Shown here: piece after piece, positions 7,645 to 16,493 of the stretch
Position numbering within the stretch: the first letter of the stretch is position 1
How the letters are laid out: each line of letters begins with the position of its first letter
Assembly (NCBI GenBank): GCA_964591455.1
Contig: CAZQDZ010000013.1
Span: 1-64,000, forward strand
Length of the DNA stretch: 64,000 nt
Direction: 5' to 3'
Source: RFSX01 sp964591455
GTDB taxonomy: Bacteria > Bacteroidota > Bacteroidia > Chitinophagales > Saprospiraceae
Notes under the pieces: model-generated
Seen by the model: only the letters and a program-made list of their open reading frames with translations
Databases searched by the model: none
What the model was told of the DNA's origin: nothing
Made by a program: the position numbers and the translations under genes

Positions 7645-9033
7645 TTATTGGCAATTTAAATACGCTTTAGAGGCCTCGTCATTATTAGGAAAGCAATAGC
7701 CAGACTTTACACTCTCAGGTTGATATCTGATCATATCAGGGTCTCTGAGCGAATTTTCAATAAATGAAATCAACTCAGTTTTTTCTACATCTGTAAGATT
7801 TAGTGGAGAAAACTTAGATGACATACTTTCATCAGGTATTCTTGAATTTTCCTTGACTGCCAAGTTTTTGTAATCAATTAATTCCTCTAATGTTCGAGCA
7901 CTAGAACCATGGAAGAAGAATTCTGAGTCACCAATATTGTAAATTCCTGGCACTTTATATTTATACAGATCCTCTTCCTTGCCTGTAAATCCGCCTCGGC
8001 CTAAGTTTCTTTTTGCCACAGGATTATTGGCCTTAACAGAAAGCGGGTGCATATCCATATCATTTACACCTAGCGCATGAAATTCTAGCGAACCAAGATT
8101 CTGGTTGTAGTGACATCTGTTACAATTGGCCTTGCCAAAGAAGAGAAGTGCACCTCTTTTTTCTTCATCTAACATTGCATTTGTATCTCCTTTGAGCCAA
8201 TCTTGGAACGGCGCCCTATTAGATATCACTGTCCTTAGATAGGCAGAGATAGCAAGAGATGCTGTAATCTTGCCATATCTATTTGCAGGCGTATATTCAG
8301 GAAAGGCATTGTCAAATAATTCTTTATATCCCAAACTTTCCAAGTGGTTAAGTTCGAAGTCCATTCTATGAGTGGTGACGCCTTGTATATTCTGAGTTTC
8401 TAGACCATCGTAACCAAGATAGTTTCTTCTTGTACTTATGTCATTTGCCCACACGTCCTCAGTATCTATATTGATTCCTCCACCACCAAATTGACCATTC
8501 CAAGCCGTATTCTTCACAAAGGCCACATTAATAAGGTTGAGAGGTCTGGCTTCTTGTACGTCCAATTCTTCTTCGTCATATGAAGGGTCCATTTGGCGAT
8601 TTTCAGCGAAACCTTTTCCACCATCTGCAATACCTTGCACATTGCCAGGTCTAAATCCTTTATCAGGAATATGGCAAGTCGCACACGAATAGGTGTACTC
8701 ATTGGAATTATGACTGGCATCTAAAGCAAAGGCAGTCTCGAAGAACAGAAACTGGCCTAAATCCACCTTTGCCCTTGTAAGCGAATTTTTTGCGTCTTGA
8801 GGAATTTGTGATAAGTTACTTCCGTCAGGTAGTATATAAAAATCAGTTTCTCCGGTTGGAGAATATTTCTTGATGGCATTATCTAATCTGTAGTCTAAAT
8901 CGGCAGAGAGGTCTACTGAATCTTCAGTACAGCCTATAATTACGGTAACTATAAGTAGGCCCAAAATAATCCGCATAATGGCAATGGTCTTTATCATTCT
9001 CAGGTAAGGTAATGAGTAATAACAATAGGGCAT
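7645..9033 (-). CDS. Di-heme cytochrome c peroxidase-family lipoprotein (paralogue 2)
   Basis: Paralogue of the protein at 5093-6466, alike over the full length. The haem-c sites are CATCH (117-121) and CNRCH (304-308). A lipobox VIIGC ends at C35. The likely start is an internal ATG, at 8976 (residue 20) or 8997 (residue 13), since the first residues before these look non-native for a signal peptide. It shares with its paralogue the FHGSS segment in place of the usual MHDGS and the GVNDM segment after haem 2. Two divergent but complete copies suggest different partners or conditions rather than decay. Confidence 0.92.
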   Translation of the reverse strand: MPYCYYSLPYLRMIKTIAIMRIILGLLIVTVIIGCTEDSVDLSADLDYRLDNAIKKYSPTGETDFYILPDGSNLSQIPQDAKNSLTRAKVDLGQFLFFETAFALDASHNSNEYTYSCATCHIPDKGFRPGNVQGIADGGKGFAENRQMDPSYDEEELDVQEARPLNLINVAFVKNTAWNGQFGGGGINIDTEDVWANDISTRRNYLGYDGLETQNIQGVTTHRMDFELNHLESLGYKELFDNAFPEYTPANRYGKITASLAISAYLRTVISNRAPFQDWLKGDTNAMLDEEKRGALLFFGKANCNRCHYNQNLGSLEFHALGVNDMDMHPLSVKANNPVAKRNLGRGGFTGKEEDLYKYKVPGIYNIGDSEFFFHGSSARTLEELIDYKNLAVKENSRIPDESMSSKFSPLNLTDVEKTELISFIENSLRDPDMIRYQPESVKSGYCFPNNDEASKAYLNCQ

Positions 9034-9073
9034 TTAGGCCTATCGAAGTCAAAATTTATGCCAAACAGATAAG

Positions 9074-9081
9074 TATCTTTG
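9074..9081 (+). promoter_or_regulatory. Candidate -7 promoter element (TATCTTTG)
   Basis: Matches the Bacteroidota -7 consensus TAnnTTTG. It lies 44 bases before the DUF2905 gene and would give a leader of about 37 bases. No clear -33 TTG is present. Confidence 0.4.
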
Positions 9082-9124
9082 CTAATATGTTTTCTATTAT
9101 CTTATTTTCAAATAACATATCAGA

Positions 9125-9334
9125 ATGGGCAAAAACCTAGTAATTATAGGGTTAGTGATTGTTCTTATTGGATTACTGTATCAGTATTTTCCTAAGACAG
9201 TGACTTGGTTTGGTAAGCTACCAGGAGATATAAGAATAGATAAGCCGAATACAAAAGTCTACTTTCCCATCACCTCCCTGATACTGGTTTCTCTTGTATT
9301 CAATCTTGTGCTATATGTGATTAGAAAGTTGTGA
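9125..9334 (+). CDS. DUF2905 family small membrane protein
   Basis: Small protein of 69 residues with two predicted membrane helices (about 3-20 and 48-66). Between them is the family-typical stretch FGKLPGDIRI. DUF2905 proteins are widespread small integral membrane proteins of unknown function. The gene stands alone between convergent or divergent neighbours and has a TAnnTTTG element upstream. Length and sequence fit the family well. Confidence 0.88.
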   Translation: MGKNLVIIGLVIVLIGLLYQYFPKTVTWFGKLPGDIRIDKPNTKVYFPITSLILVSLVFNLVLYVIRKL

Positions 9335-9342
9335 GTGTATGT

Positions 9343-9376
9343 AAAAAAAAGGAAGCTTCCCAGGTGGAAAGCTTCT
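9343..9376 (-). terminator. Intrinsic terminator for the decarboxylase operon
   Basis: Read on the minus strand, the hairpin GAAGCTT...AAGCTTC (7 pairs, 10-base loop) is followed by a run of eight T. It lies about 110 bases past the stop codon of the beta-subunit gene and is oriented to end that operon. There is no T-run on the plus side. Confidence 0.7.
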
Positions 9377-9486
9377 CATTATCGAACCAGTATGAAAAAA
9401 CTACTCTTTACTACCTTGAGACGGCAGCTTTAGGCAAAAGTCATGTTTGGGGAATGTTAAAGTATTCGAAAACGAAATCTAAGGAG

Positions 9487-10692
9487 TTAGCCGAGGAAGT
9501 TGATTAAAATTCCTGCTGCTACCGCAGACCCTATCACACCACTGATATTACTAGACATAGCATACTGTAGTATGTGATTATTACTATCATGCTTAAGGGC
9601 TATATCATTAGCCACTCTGGAAGCCATAGGGACAGCACTTAGACCTGTAGCACCAATGAGCGGATTGATTTTTTTCTTGCTGAATAGGTTGTATAGTTTG
9701 ACTGCAAAGATGCCTCCTAAGATAGAAAAAGCAAAGGCTACAAATCCGCCAAAAATTATCATCAAAGTCTGAAAATTAAGGAAGGTGTTAGCCGTCATCG
9801 TGGCACCTACAGTCAAGCCAAGAAATATAGTTGCCGTATTCATGATGGTAGATGAGGCTGCTTCAAACAGCCTATTAGTATCAGATCCTATCTCTTTGAC
9901 TAAGTTGCCAAATAGAAGCATTCCTAGCAATGGGGTAGAGGACGGGACTAAAAGTGAAATAACAATTATGAGCAAAATAGGAAAGAGAATTTTGACCATT
10001 TTCACATTCTTGATCTTGACCTTATTTGGATATAAGCGATCTTGCGCCTTCATGTTTATTTTTAATTCCTTCTTCGTCACAGTAAATCTTACAACGAGCG
10101 GAATGATAACGGGTACTAAGGCCATATAAGAATAGGCGGCGATGGCGATAGGGCCTAATAAGTGAGGAGCTAACTTAATCGCTGTATATATAGCAGTCGG
10201 ACCATCTGCACCTCCAATAATACCTAAGGCACCAGCCTCCTTAGATGAGAATCCCATGGCTATAGCTGCTATCAATACAGTGAATATCCCCAATTGGGCT
10301 GCTGCGCCAAACATGGCTAGCTTCAGGTTCCTAAGTAATGGACCAAAATCAGTCATGGCACCAACTCCCATAAATATGAGCGGTGGTAGTAGTCCGGTTT
10401 TGATAAGCATATAATAGAGCATGTTCATGATGCCATACGATTCTGCAATCTGATTGACAGTCATACTTTTTATCTGCGGCGCGAACTCTGTGGAGACTAC
10501 ATTCATTTGCCCACCTGGGAAATTAGCCAGCAAGACTCCAAAACCAATAGGGACAAGTAATAAGGGTTCGTATTTCTTGAAGACACCGAGATATAGCATC
10601 AGCAGTGCCAGTGCAATCATGACAAGGCTAAGCGGACTTTCAGCTATTTGCTGAAAAGCCGTCATCTGATATATTTTAGTTAGAATCTCCAA
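9487..10692 (-). CDS. oadB: Sodium-pumping decarboxylase, beta subunit
   Basis: Polytopic membrane protein of 401 residues of the OadB/GcdB/MmdB family. In sodium-translocating biotin-dependent decarboxylases this subunit decarboxylates the carboxybiotin of its partner and drives Na+ out of the cell. The conserved GGADGPTAIY segment with D163 is the family's sodium and proton site region. The gene lies 8 bases after the alpha-subunit gene and ends the gamma-alpha-beta operon. The substrate (oxaloacetate, methylmalonyl-CoA or other) depends on the partner carboxyltransferase; the alpha subunit here points to oxaloacetate or a related 2-oxoacid. Confidence 0.94.
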   Translation of the reverse strand: MEILTKIYQMTAFQQIAESPLSLVMIALALLMLYLGVFKKYEPLLLVPIGFGVLLANFPGGQMNVVSTEFAPQIKSMTVNQIAESYGIMNMLYYMLIKTGLLPPLIFMGVGAMTDFGPLLRNLKLAMFGAAAQLGIFTVLIAAIAMGFSSKEAGALGIIGGADGPTAIYTAIKLAPHLLGPIAIAAYSYMALVPVIIPLVVRFTVTKKELKINMKAQDRLYPNKVKIKNVKMVKILFPILLIIVISLLVPSSTPLLGMLLFGNLVKEIGSDTNRLFEAASSTIMNTATIFLGLTVGATMTANTFLNFQTLMIIFGGFVAFAFSILGGIFAVKLYNLFSKKKINPLIGATGLSAVPMASRVANDIALKHDSNNHILQYAMSSNISGVIGSAVAAGILINFLG

Positions 10693-10700
10693 GTCTGGGT

Positions 10701-12608
10701 TTATACGATTCTGATTAGTGGCTGATCCTCTTCTATATCATCACCGTGTGAGACATATATTTCCTTGACCGTACCTCCTTCCGAAGTGGTAATACTGTTA
10801 ACTACTTTCATAGATTCTACATAAGCTACCGTGTCCCCTTTGGCTACGGTATCTCCTACCTTCAGTCCTTGCTCACCTGGAGATTTGGTCAAAAAGAATT
10901 TGCCTTCCAATGGAGAAGTGACTAAGTGACCATCGCCTGCTGTTATCTCAACTGGAACAGCAGCGGCAACACTATTTGTCTGAGCAGTATTATCATTGAC
11001 TTGGTCAGGATACTCTATACCAACACTATAATTTGTCCCGTTAACATTAACCGTCAGATTTCTTGGCATTGGCGTCACTCCTGTTCCTCCACCAGCACCT
11101 ACAGGTACAGGTAAGGCTCCAGCAGTAGAAGTGTTACCTCCATTCGCCTTTGCCTTTCTCTCTGCCAAATCCGCTTCAAATTTTTTCTTCGCGGCACCAC
11201 TTTTAAAGTCCTCATACTGAGTAGGGTGCATAGCATATTCGAAGAGTTCTTCATCATCTTGTCCATGATCCCATCCTTTTTCTTTCATTTTCTCCTTGAA
11301 TGAGTCCAATGCATCTGGATATAATCCTTGTGGATCATCTGTGAAGAATTCTCTGCCTTGTTGCTTGGCCATTTCAACCAGCTCAGGTGCTAATTCTCCT
11401 GGCAGTTGTCCGGACCGACCCAGCATCATACCCCAAGTATTTTCATCTATCATGGAGAATCGCTCCTTACCTTTTATTATCTGAATCACATTCATGATCG
11501 ACAGATTCTTCACATATTGTGAGAAAGGAGTAACTAGTGGCGGATATCCTACCTTTGGCCAAGTGTGACCCACTTCATCAAAGAGCTTGATAAGTAATTC
11601 ATCTTGGGTAAGTGTAGGCTTGTTATTTTTAGTTAACCACTTATTTACAGAAGAGAGGTTCTTCTCCAAGTCTGCCATCAGACTACCCATCATACCTCCT
11701 GGTAATCCTGGCTTGATAAGTAGAGAATTCATGAATCTGTTCTTCTTGTTGATATAATATCCTAGCGTCTCATCTATAAACTTCTGTGTCAAAGCACGGA
11801 CTTCCATATAGGCGTCCATATTGATAGGTTTCAATGAAAACCCAGCATCTCTGAGCATCTCATGAACTGTAAGTAGGTCTGCATGTCCAGTACCCCATGA
11901 CAACGGCTCCATACCTACATCTATAATATCTGCACCTGCTCTGGCTGCCTCTAAGGAGGAGACGACTGAAAATCCAGTAGTGGAATGACCATGATAACTG
12001 ATAATGATATCCGGATGTCTTTCTCTTATGCCTTTGACCATCTTGCCTATAGACACAGGACGACCTATCCCAGCCATATCTTTGATGCATATCTCCTGAG
12101 CACCTGCATCTATATATTGGTCTGCTAGATTGATATAATATTCGACTGTATGCACTGGTGAGAATGTAATACTCATGGCACCTTGTGCTATCATACCTCC
12201 CTCTTTTGCATACTCAAATGACAATCTCAGATTTCTTACATTATTGAGACCATCGAAGGTTCTTGATATATCTGTCCCTTGCTTTTTCTTGAGACTAAAC
12301 ATCAATCTACGGACGTCCTTGGGTACAGGGCTCATTCTTATACCATTGAGTCCTCTTTCCAGCATGTGGGTTTGGATTCCTGCATCGTTAAATGGTTGAG
12401 TCCATTTTCTGACACTGATATTGGGGTTTTCTCCCCTCAGAAGGTTTATTTGTTCGAAGCCTCCGCCATTAGTTTCTACCCTGTCAAAGCATCCCATTGC
12501 TACGATAGGATCTGCTACAGCACAAAGTTGATTGACATCAGGCATGTACTTCCCTGAAGATTGCCACATATCTCTGTATACAAGTCCAAGTTTTATTTCT
12601 TTACCCAT
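10701..12608 (-). CDS. oadA: Oxaloacetate decarboxylase alpha-like subunit with biotinyl domain
   Basis: Protein of 635 residues. A TIM-barrel carboxyltransferase domain (about 5-270) has R12, D13 and Q16 in YRDMWQSS, K176-D177-M178 in the CIKDMAG motif and metal-ligand histidines H206 and H208. A conserved carboxylase domain follows (to about 470), then a Gly/Pro/Ala/Thr-rich linker. The C-terminal biotinyl domain has the probable biotin lysine K601, 34 residues from the end, as is typical. It transfers CO2 from the 2-oxoacid to biotin. Two motifs differ from the common forms: RDMWQS instead of RDAHQS, and ESMKV instead of EAMKM. Gamma and beta subunit genes flank it closely, so it works in a membrane sodium pump. 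Confidence 0.92.
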   Translation of the reverse strand: MGKEIKLGLVYRDMWQSSGKYMPDVNQLCAVADPIVAMGCFDRVETNGGGFEQINLLRGENPNISVRKWTQPFNDAGIQTHMLERGLNGIRMSPVPKDVRRLMFSLKKKQGTDISRTFDGLNNVRNLRLSFEYAKEGGMIAQGAMSITFSPVHTVEYYINLADQYIDAGAQEICIKDMAGIGRPVSIGKMVKGIRERHPDIIISYHGHSTTGFSVVSSLEAARAGADIIDVGMEPLSWGTGHADLLTVHEMLRDAGFSLKPINMDAYMEVRALTQKFIDETLGYYINKKNRFMNSLLIKPGLPGGMMGSLMADLEKNLSSVNKWLTKNNKPTLTQDELLIKLFDEVGHTWPKVGYPPLVTPFSQYVKNLSIMNVIQIIKGKERFSMIDENTWGMMLGRSGQLPGELAPELVEMAKQQGREFFTDDPQGLYPDALDSFKEKMKEKGWDHGQDDEELFEYAMHPTQYEDFKSGAAKKKFEADLAERKAKANGGNTSTAGALPVPVGAGGGTGVTPMPRNLTVNVNGTNYSVGIEYPDQVNDNTAQTNSVAAAVPVEITAGDGHLVTSPLEGKFFLTKSPGEQGLKVGDTVAKGDTVAYVESMKVVNSITTSEGGTVKEIYVSHGDDIEEDQPLIRIV

Positions 12609-12624
12609 AAGTTGCCGTTGTGAA

Positions 12625-12900
12625 TTAAGATATCTTTTCTATTTTTTTGATCATGCCCTTATTTTGGCTGATTAAGTCTACTACTGAGGCCAGAATAGCA
12701 ACGTGCTCATCTGGAATTTCAGCTTTTGTGGAAGCTCTGGAGCTAGTGATTCCTTTTCTTTTAGGGACTTCTGGGCTATACTTGTTCACTACAGCAATCA
12801 GAAACTTCCCTATACCCATCACAATGCCTAGGATAACAAAGACTGTGGACATCCCTATCAATAGCAATTGAAGAGGGTCTATATTAATATTAGTTTCCAT
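12625..12900 (-). CDS. oadG: Sodium-pumping decarboxylase, gamma subunit (OadG family)
   Basis: Small protein of 91 residues with one N-terminal membrane helix (about 10-36) followed by a charged cytoplasmic tail. OadG-type gamma subunits anchor the alpha subunit to the beta subunit. Sequence conservation in this family is weak, so the call rests on the helix pattern, the STVF-VILGIV helix sequence and the position 16 bases before the alpha gene. It is the first gene of the operon. Confidence 0.8.
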   Translation of the reverse strand: METNINIDPLQLLLIGMSTVFVILGIVMGIGKFLIAVVNKYSPEVPKRKGITSSRASTKAEIPDEHVAILASVVDLISQNKGMIKKIEKIS

Positions 12901-12983
12901 GCACCATTTGGGTTTTTCCGCTCAAAAATATCATTTTTTATCTAGGTCAATTTTAGGCAATATAGCCGTAATCATAAATGCCT

Positions 12984-12991
12984 CAAATCTA
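12984..12991 (-). promoter_or_regulatory. Candidate -7 element for the decarboxylase operon (TAGATTTG)
   Basis: On the minus strand this reads TAGATTTG, a match to TAnnTTTG, about 84 bases before the start of the gamma-subunit gene. No good -33 TTG is visible. It lies in the 190-base divergent region shared with aspartate kinase. Confidence 0.4.
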
Positions 12992-13090
12992 TTTTTGATT
13001 AATAAAGACTTGTTTTTTTTCCTTTATCTTCAAAGATGCCCCTGTATTTCAAACTTATGACCAACTTTGTGATCTAAATCTTTCAGAATT

Positions 13091-14377
13091 ATGCCATTGA
13101 CAATTTTCAAGTTTGGTGGATCATCCGTAAGAGATGCAGCGCATATTGATAATATTTGTCAAATTATCAGTCGATATCCTGATACAGAGTTATTGATTGT
13201 TATCTCTGCAGTAGGCAAAACAACGAATGCGCTAGAGAGAGTTTGGGAATTGTACATGGAGAACAGGGAAGTAGGTTGGAGTGAACTACAGAAAATTGTA
13301 GATCAGCATATCAGCTTAGCCATAGAACTTGGATTAGATAAGGCGGACATCAAAACAAAGTTAGAAACCCAGATATCTGACAGTATTTCTAGCTTGCCTT
13401 CAGAAGTATCCCCAGATCTATATTATGATCAAATAATTTCTTTAGGCGAATTATTTTCTACAATAATCATAGCGAGTTATTTACAACTGCAGAAACTGAG
13501 TGCGGGGTGGATGGATGTCCGTCAAGTACTCTCTACAGATAGTAAATACAGGAATGCTTCAGTAGATTTCACGAAAACCAAGACCCACATTCAAGATAAG
13601 GTGGGTAAGATGCTTTCAAAACATCGGATAATAATCACCCAAGGATTTATCGGAAGGAACGAATCAGGTCTTACCACGACCTTAGGACGCGAGGGTTCTG
13701 ATTATACGGCAGCTATTTTTGCTTATTCTATGGAGGTGGAGAAACTAACCATATGGAAAGATGTCCACGGTATTCTCACAGCTGACCCACGCCGATTTGA
13801 TAATGTAGAGTTATTGCCTAAAATCTCTTATCGCGAGGCTATTGAAATGACCTACTATGGAGCTAAGGTTATCCACCCTAAAACAATTCAGCCCATACAG
13901 AACAAGAATATAAGATTGCAAGTAAGGTCTTATATAGACTTAGATTTGAAAGGTACATTGATAGCAGATCCTGGTCCTATAAGCTATCCACCTATCGTTG
14001 TAGTTCAGGAGGGAATCACCTTACTCAGAATTACCAGCAAGGACTTTTCATTTATAACTGAGGCTCATCTTAGTATCATCTTTCAGAACATGGATAATCT
14101 AGGCTTAAGATTATGTGCCATGAGAAATTCTGCGATCAGCTTTACCTTATGTTTGTATGCTGCCTCACAGCTTAGATTAGACAAATTTATAGATGAGATA
14201 GGAACAAAATTCCGTATAGAAACATACAGAGATCTGCAGCTTTACACTATCAGACATTACAATCAGTACCTAATAGAAAACCTTACCAAAGAGAAGCAAG
14301 TCATGTTTACGGAAAAAAATGAAAAGACGATTCAGATGGTTATAAAAAATCAGCCGATTATTAAAGAAAAAATCTGA
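13091..14377 (+). CDS. lysC: Aspartate kinase
   Basis: Monofunctional aspartokinase of 428 residues, first step of the lysine, threonine and methionine pathway. The N-terminus has the FKFGGSSV phosphate-binding motif. The catalytic part continues with TTLGREGSDYTAA (about 195-208) and the ATP-site segment WKDVHGILTADPR (about 222-234). The C-terminal 130 residues form the regulatory ACT region, usually the site of lysine or threonine feedback. The gene stands alone, divergent from the decarboxylase operon. The 293 bases after it hold no gene, only small inverted repeats. Confidence 0.95.
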   Translation: MPLTIFKFGGSSVRDAAHIDNICQIISRYPDTELLIVISAVGKTTNALERVWELYMENREVGWSELQKIVDQHISLAIELGLDKADIKTKLETQISDSISSLPSEVSPDLYYDQIISLGELFSTIIIASYLQLQKLSAGWMDVRQVLSTDSKYRNASVDFTKTKTHIQDKVGKMLSKHRIIITQGFIGRNESGLTTTLGREGSDYTAAIFAYSMEVEKLTIWKDVHGILTADPRRFDNVELLPKISYREAIEMTYYGAKVIHPKTIQPIQNKNIRLQVRSYIDLDLKGTLIADPGPISYPPIVVVQEGITLLRITSKDFSFITEAHLSIIFQNMDNLGLRLCAMRNSAISFTLCLYAASQLRLDKFIDEIGTKFRIETYRDLQLYTIRHYNQYLIENLTKEKQVMFTEKNEKTIQMVIKNQPIIKEKI

Positions 14378-14566
14378 TGATGAAATTATTAGGACGCATG
14401 AATTAGCCTTTTTCTTGAATAGCCAAAAGGCATGTAGTCCTTTTTAGCGGAACAAAAAATTAATAGATTTCTCCACTCCTTACAGTCGATCGAAATGACA
14501 AAATGAGTGTGGAATAAAGCGATTACAGGTCATATCTATTCCCAGATAATTATTAGTTCCAGCACT

Positions 14567-14583
14567 TTCTCTTCTTAAGAGAA
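14567..14583. repeat. Short perfect hairpin in the lysC-kbl intergenic region
   Basis: TTCTCTT pairs with AAGAGAA around a 3-base loop. A weaker inverted repeat, GCCTTTT (14406-14412) with AAAAGGC (14425-14431), lies upstream. Neither has a T-run, so terminator function is uncertain. Nothing else is seen in the gap 14378-14670. Confidence 0.35.
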
Positions 14584-14670
14584 GCTAGGCTTTCCGGGAT
14601 ATCAGAAAGGTCGGATGAGTTGAAGAAGACACGAGTCTGTTGATTCAGTAGAAAAATTAAAAATGTGTTT

Positions 14671-15003
14671 TTAAATCTCCACATCTGTCATTTTATCCAA
14701 AAATGATAAAAAGACTTTTTCTGCTCTGGAGTAGTCACCATCTGCTTTGAAAAGGGAGACTATCTTGTCATATAACTCAATCTGTTCTGATTGCAATAAG
14801 AAATGCTTTTTACTGTGTTCTAAAATTACTTTTAGTCCTTGATATTCAGATACACTATGGAACAAGTGATGCATAGCATTGTAATCTTCTCTCGTAGTGT
14901 GAGATAGTATGTACTCTTTTTCGCATTCCGAATAATTGTAATCCACATGGGCGGCATAGATGAGTAAAAAGGTTTCAAATTGGTTTGGAGTTAGTTCTGG
15001 CAT
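14671..15003 (-). CDS. Small protein of unknown function, cotranscribed with kbl
   Basis: Protein of 110 residues, soluble, predicted mostly helical, with no signal peptide or membrane segment. The pattern of an early Ala/Asp turn followed by a Glu-rich helix is loosely like TerB-type helical proteins, but the match is too weak for a call. The gene starts 4 bases after the kbl stop codon, so it is almost certainly on the same transcript. No function is proposed. Confidence 0.75.
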   Translation of the reverse strand: MPELTPNQFETFLLIYAAHVDYNYSECEKEYILSHTTREDYNAMHHLFHSVSEYQGLKVILEHSKKHFLLQSEQIELYDKIVSLFKADGDYSRAEKVFLSFLDKMTDVEI

Positions 15004-15007
15004 ATGG

Positions 15008-16198
15008 TTAGATTAGGTTAAGTTCTTTACCGATTTTAGTAAAGGCGGAAATGGCATGATTGATATGCGATTCTTCATGGCCAGCTGAAATCTGAACGCG
15101 TATTCTAGCCTGCTCTTTGGGGACAACTGGATAGAAAAACCCAATGACGTAAATGCCTTCAGCTAATAGTTTTTCTGAGAATACCTGAGATAATTTAGCA
15201 TCGTATAACATCACTGGAACTATAGGATGTACTCCAGGAACAATGTCAAAACCAGCGTCAGTCATTCCTTTTCTGAAAATTGTTGTGTTTTTTTCCAGTT
15301 TATCCCTCAGTGCTGTACTCTCTGTTAGGATGTCTAGCACTTTGAGAGAGGCGCCCACGATAGAAGGAGCCAATGTATTAGAAAAAAGGTAGGGTCTAGA
15401 TTTTTGCCTTAGGATGTCTACGATCTCCTTACTTGCGGCTGTGAATCCTCCACTGGCACCGCCTAAGGCTTTGCCAAAGGTGCCTGTTATGATATCCACA
15501 CGACCAAAAGCTCCACAATACTCAGCACTTCCTCTGCCCGTAGGCCCTGTAAACCCTGTAGCGTGACAATCATCCACCATCACGAGTGCATTATATTTTT
15601 CTGCTAAATCACAAATTTTATCCACCTGCGCGATGATGCCATCCATAGAGAATACGCCATCTGTAGCTATTAATTTTCTTCTAGCACCTTGAGCATCTGC
15701 TTCCTTCAGTTTGGCTTCTAGGTCCGCCATGTCGTTGTTATTGTACCTGAAGCGCTTGGCCTTACACAGTCTTATGCCGTCTATGATTGATGCATGATTG
15801 AGTTGGTCTGATATGATTGCATCTTCTGCAGTCAACAAAGGCTCGAACAGGCCGCCATTAGCATCAAAGGCTGCAGCATATAAGATTGCGTCTTCAGCAC
15901 CCACAAATTGGGCAATCTTATGTTCCAATTGCTTATGAATATCCTGTGTTCCACAGATGAATCTAACTGAAGACATCCCAAATCCATGACTATCTATAGT
16001 ATCCTTAGCAGCTTGGATGATTTCTGGATGAGAGGATAAGCCTAAATAGTTATTAGCACAGAAGTTTAGGACTTCATGGCCATTCTGGGTAGCTATTTCT
16101 GCTTTTTGTGGTGTGGTTATTATTCTTTCTGACTTATATAGTCCTTGCGCTTTTAGTGCCTTGATTTCATCATTAAGGGCTTCTGGTATATTATGCAT
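15008..16198 (-). CDS. kbl: Glycine C-acetyltransferase (2-amino-3-ketobutyrate CoA ligase)
   Basis: PLP enzyme of the alpha-oxoamine synthase family, 396 residues, normal length. It cleaves 2-amino-3-ketobutyrate with CoA to glycine and acetyl-CoA, the second step of threonine breakdown. Visible features: CANNYLGL (47-54), the SVRFICGTQ segment (77-85), VDDCHATGF with D209 and H212, and the PLP lysine K243 in TGTFGKALGG. Threonine dehydrogenase is the usual partner but is not in the window. A small unknown gene follows after 4 bases. Confidence 0.95.
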   Translation of the reverse strand: MHNIPEALNDEIKALKAQGLYKSERIITTPQKAEIATQNGHEVLNFCANNYLGLSSHPEIIQAAKDTIDSHGFGMSSVRFICGTQDIHKQLEHKIAQFVGAEDAILYAAAFDANGGLFEPLLTAEDAIISDQLNHASIIDGIRLCKAKRFRYNNNDMADLEAKLKEADAQGARRKLIATDGVFSMDGIIAQVDKICDLAEKYNALVMVDDCHATGFTGPTGRGSAEYCGAFGRVDIITGTFGKALGGASGGFTAASKEIVDILRQKSRPYLFSNTLAPSIVGASLKVLDILTESTALRDKLEKNTTIFRKGMTDAGFDIVPGVHPIVPVMLYDAKLSQVFSEKLLAEGIYVIGFFYPVVPKEQARIRVQISAGHEESHINHAISAFTKIGKELNLI

Positions 16199-16288
16199 AA
16201 TAGTCTTAATTAAAAGGAATGTAGGACAAGATAATGGTAAGAATCTCTATGACAATGGGTATGCTGTGATAAAATATGAATAATACAA

Positions 16289-16342
16289 ATTATAAAAAAA
16301 TGTAATGTATAGTTTTATATTATCCAAATGTTTATATATTTG
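16289..16342 (+). promoter_or_regulatory. AT-rich promoter region of the giant surface protein
   Basis: Contains ATTATAAAAAAATGTAATGT (16289-16308), similar to segments before the other two giant genes. The -7 match TATATTTG follows at 16335-16342. The implied leader is about 145 bases and holds a C-rich stretch (CCCACCCTCCC, about 16408) and a CCGAT/ATCGG stem. No known riboswitch was recognised in it. Confidence 0.45.
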
Positions 16343-16493
16343 CATTTATTGTAATGTGTCAGAAGTAGGCTTTTGACATAGTTTTTCATTAGACCGAAAA
16401 CCGATCCCACCCTCCCAGGTAAACAGTATCGGCATAAGCTAGATGGCTTTGCTGTATTTATTACTGTAAAGAATTTTACACAACAAAGGTCAA

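Noticed and set aside
14406..14431. Terminator after lysC
   Set aside because: The GCCTTTT/AAAAGGC stem has a 12-base loop and no T-run on either strand.
16380..16493. Riboswitch in the leader of the giant gene
   Set aside because: The C-rich stretch and a short stem do not match any riboswitch consensus I know, including cyclic-di-GMP and preQ1 types.
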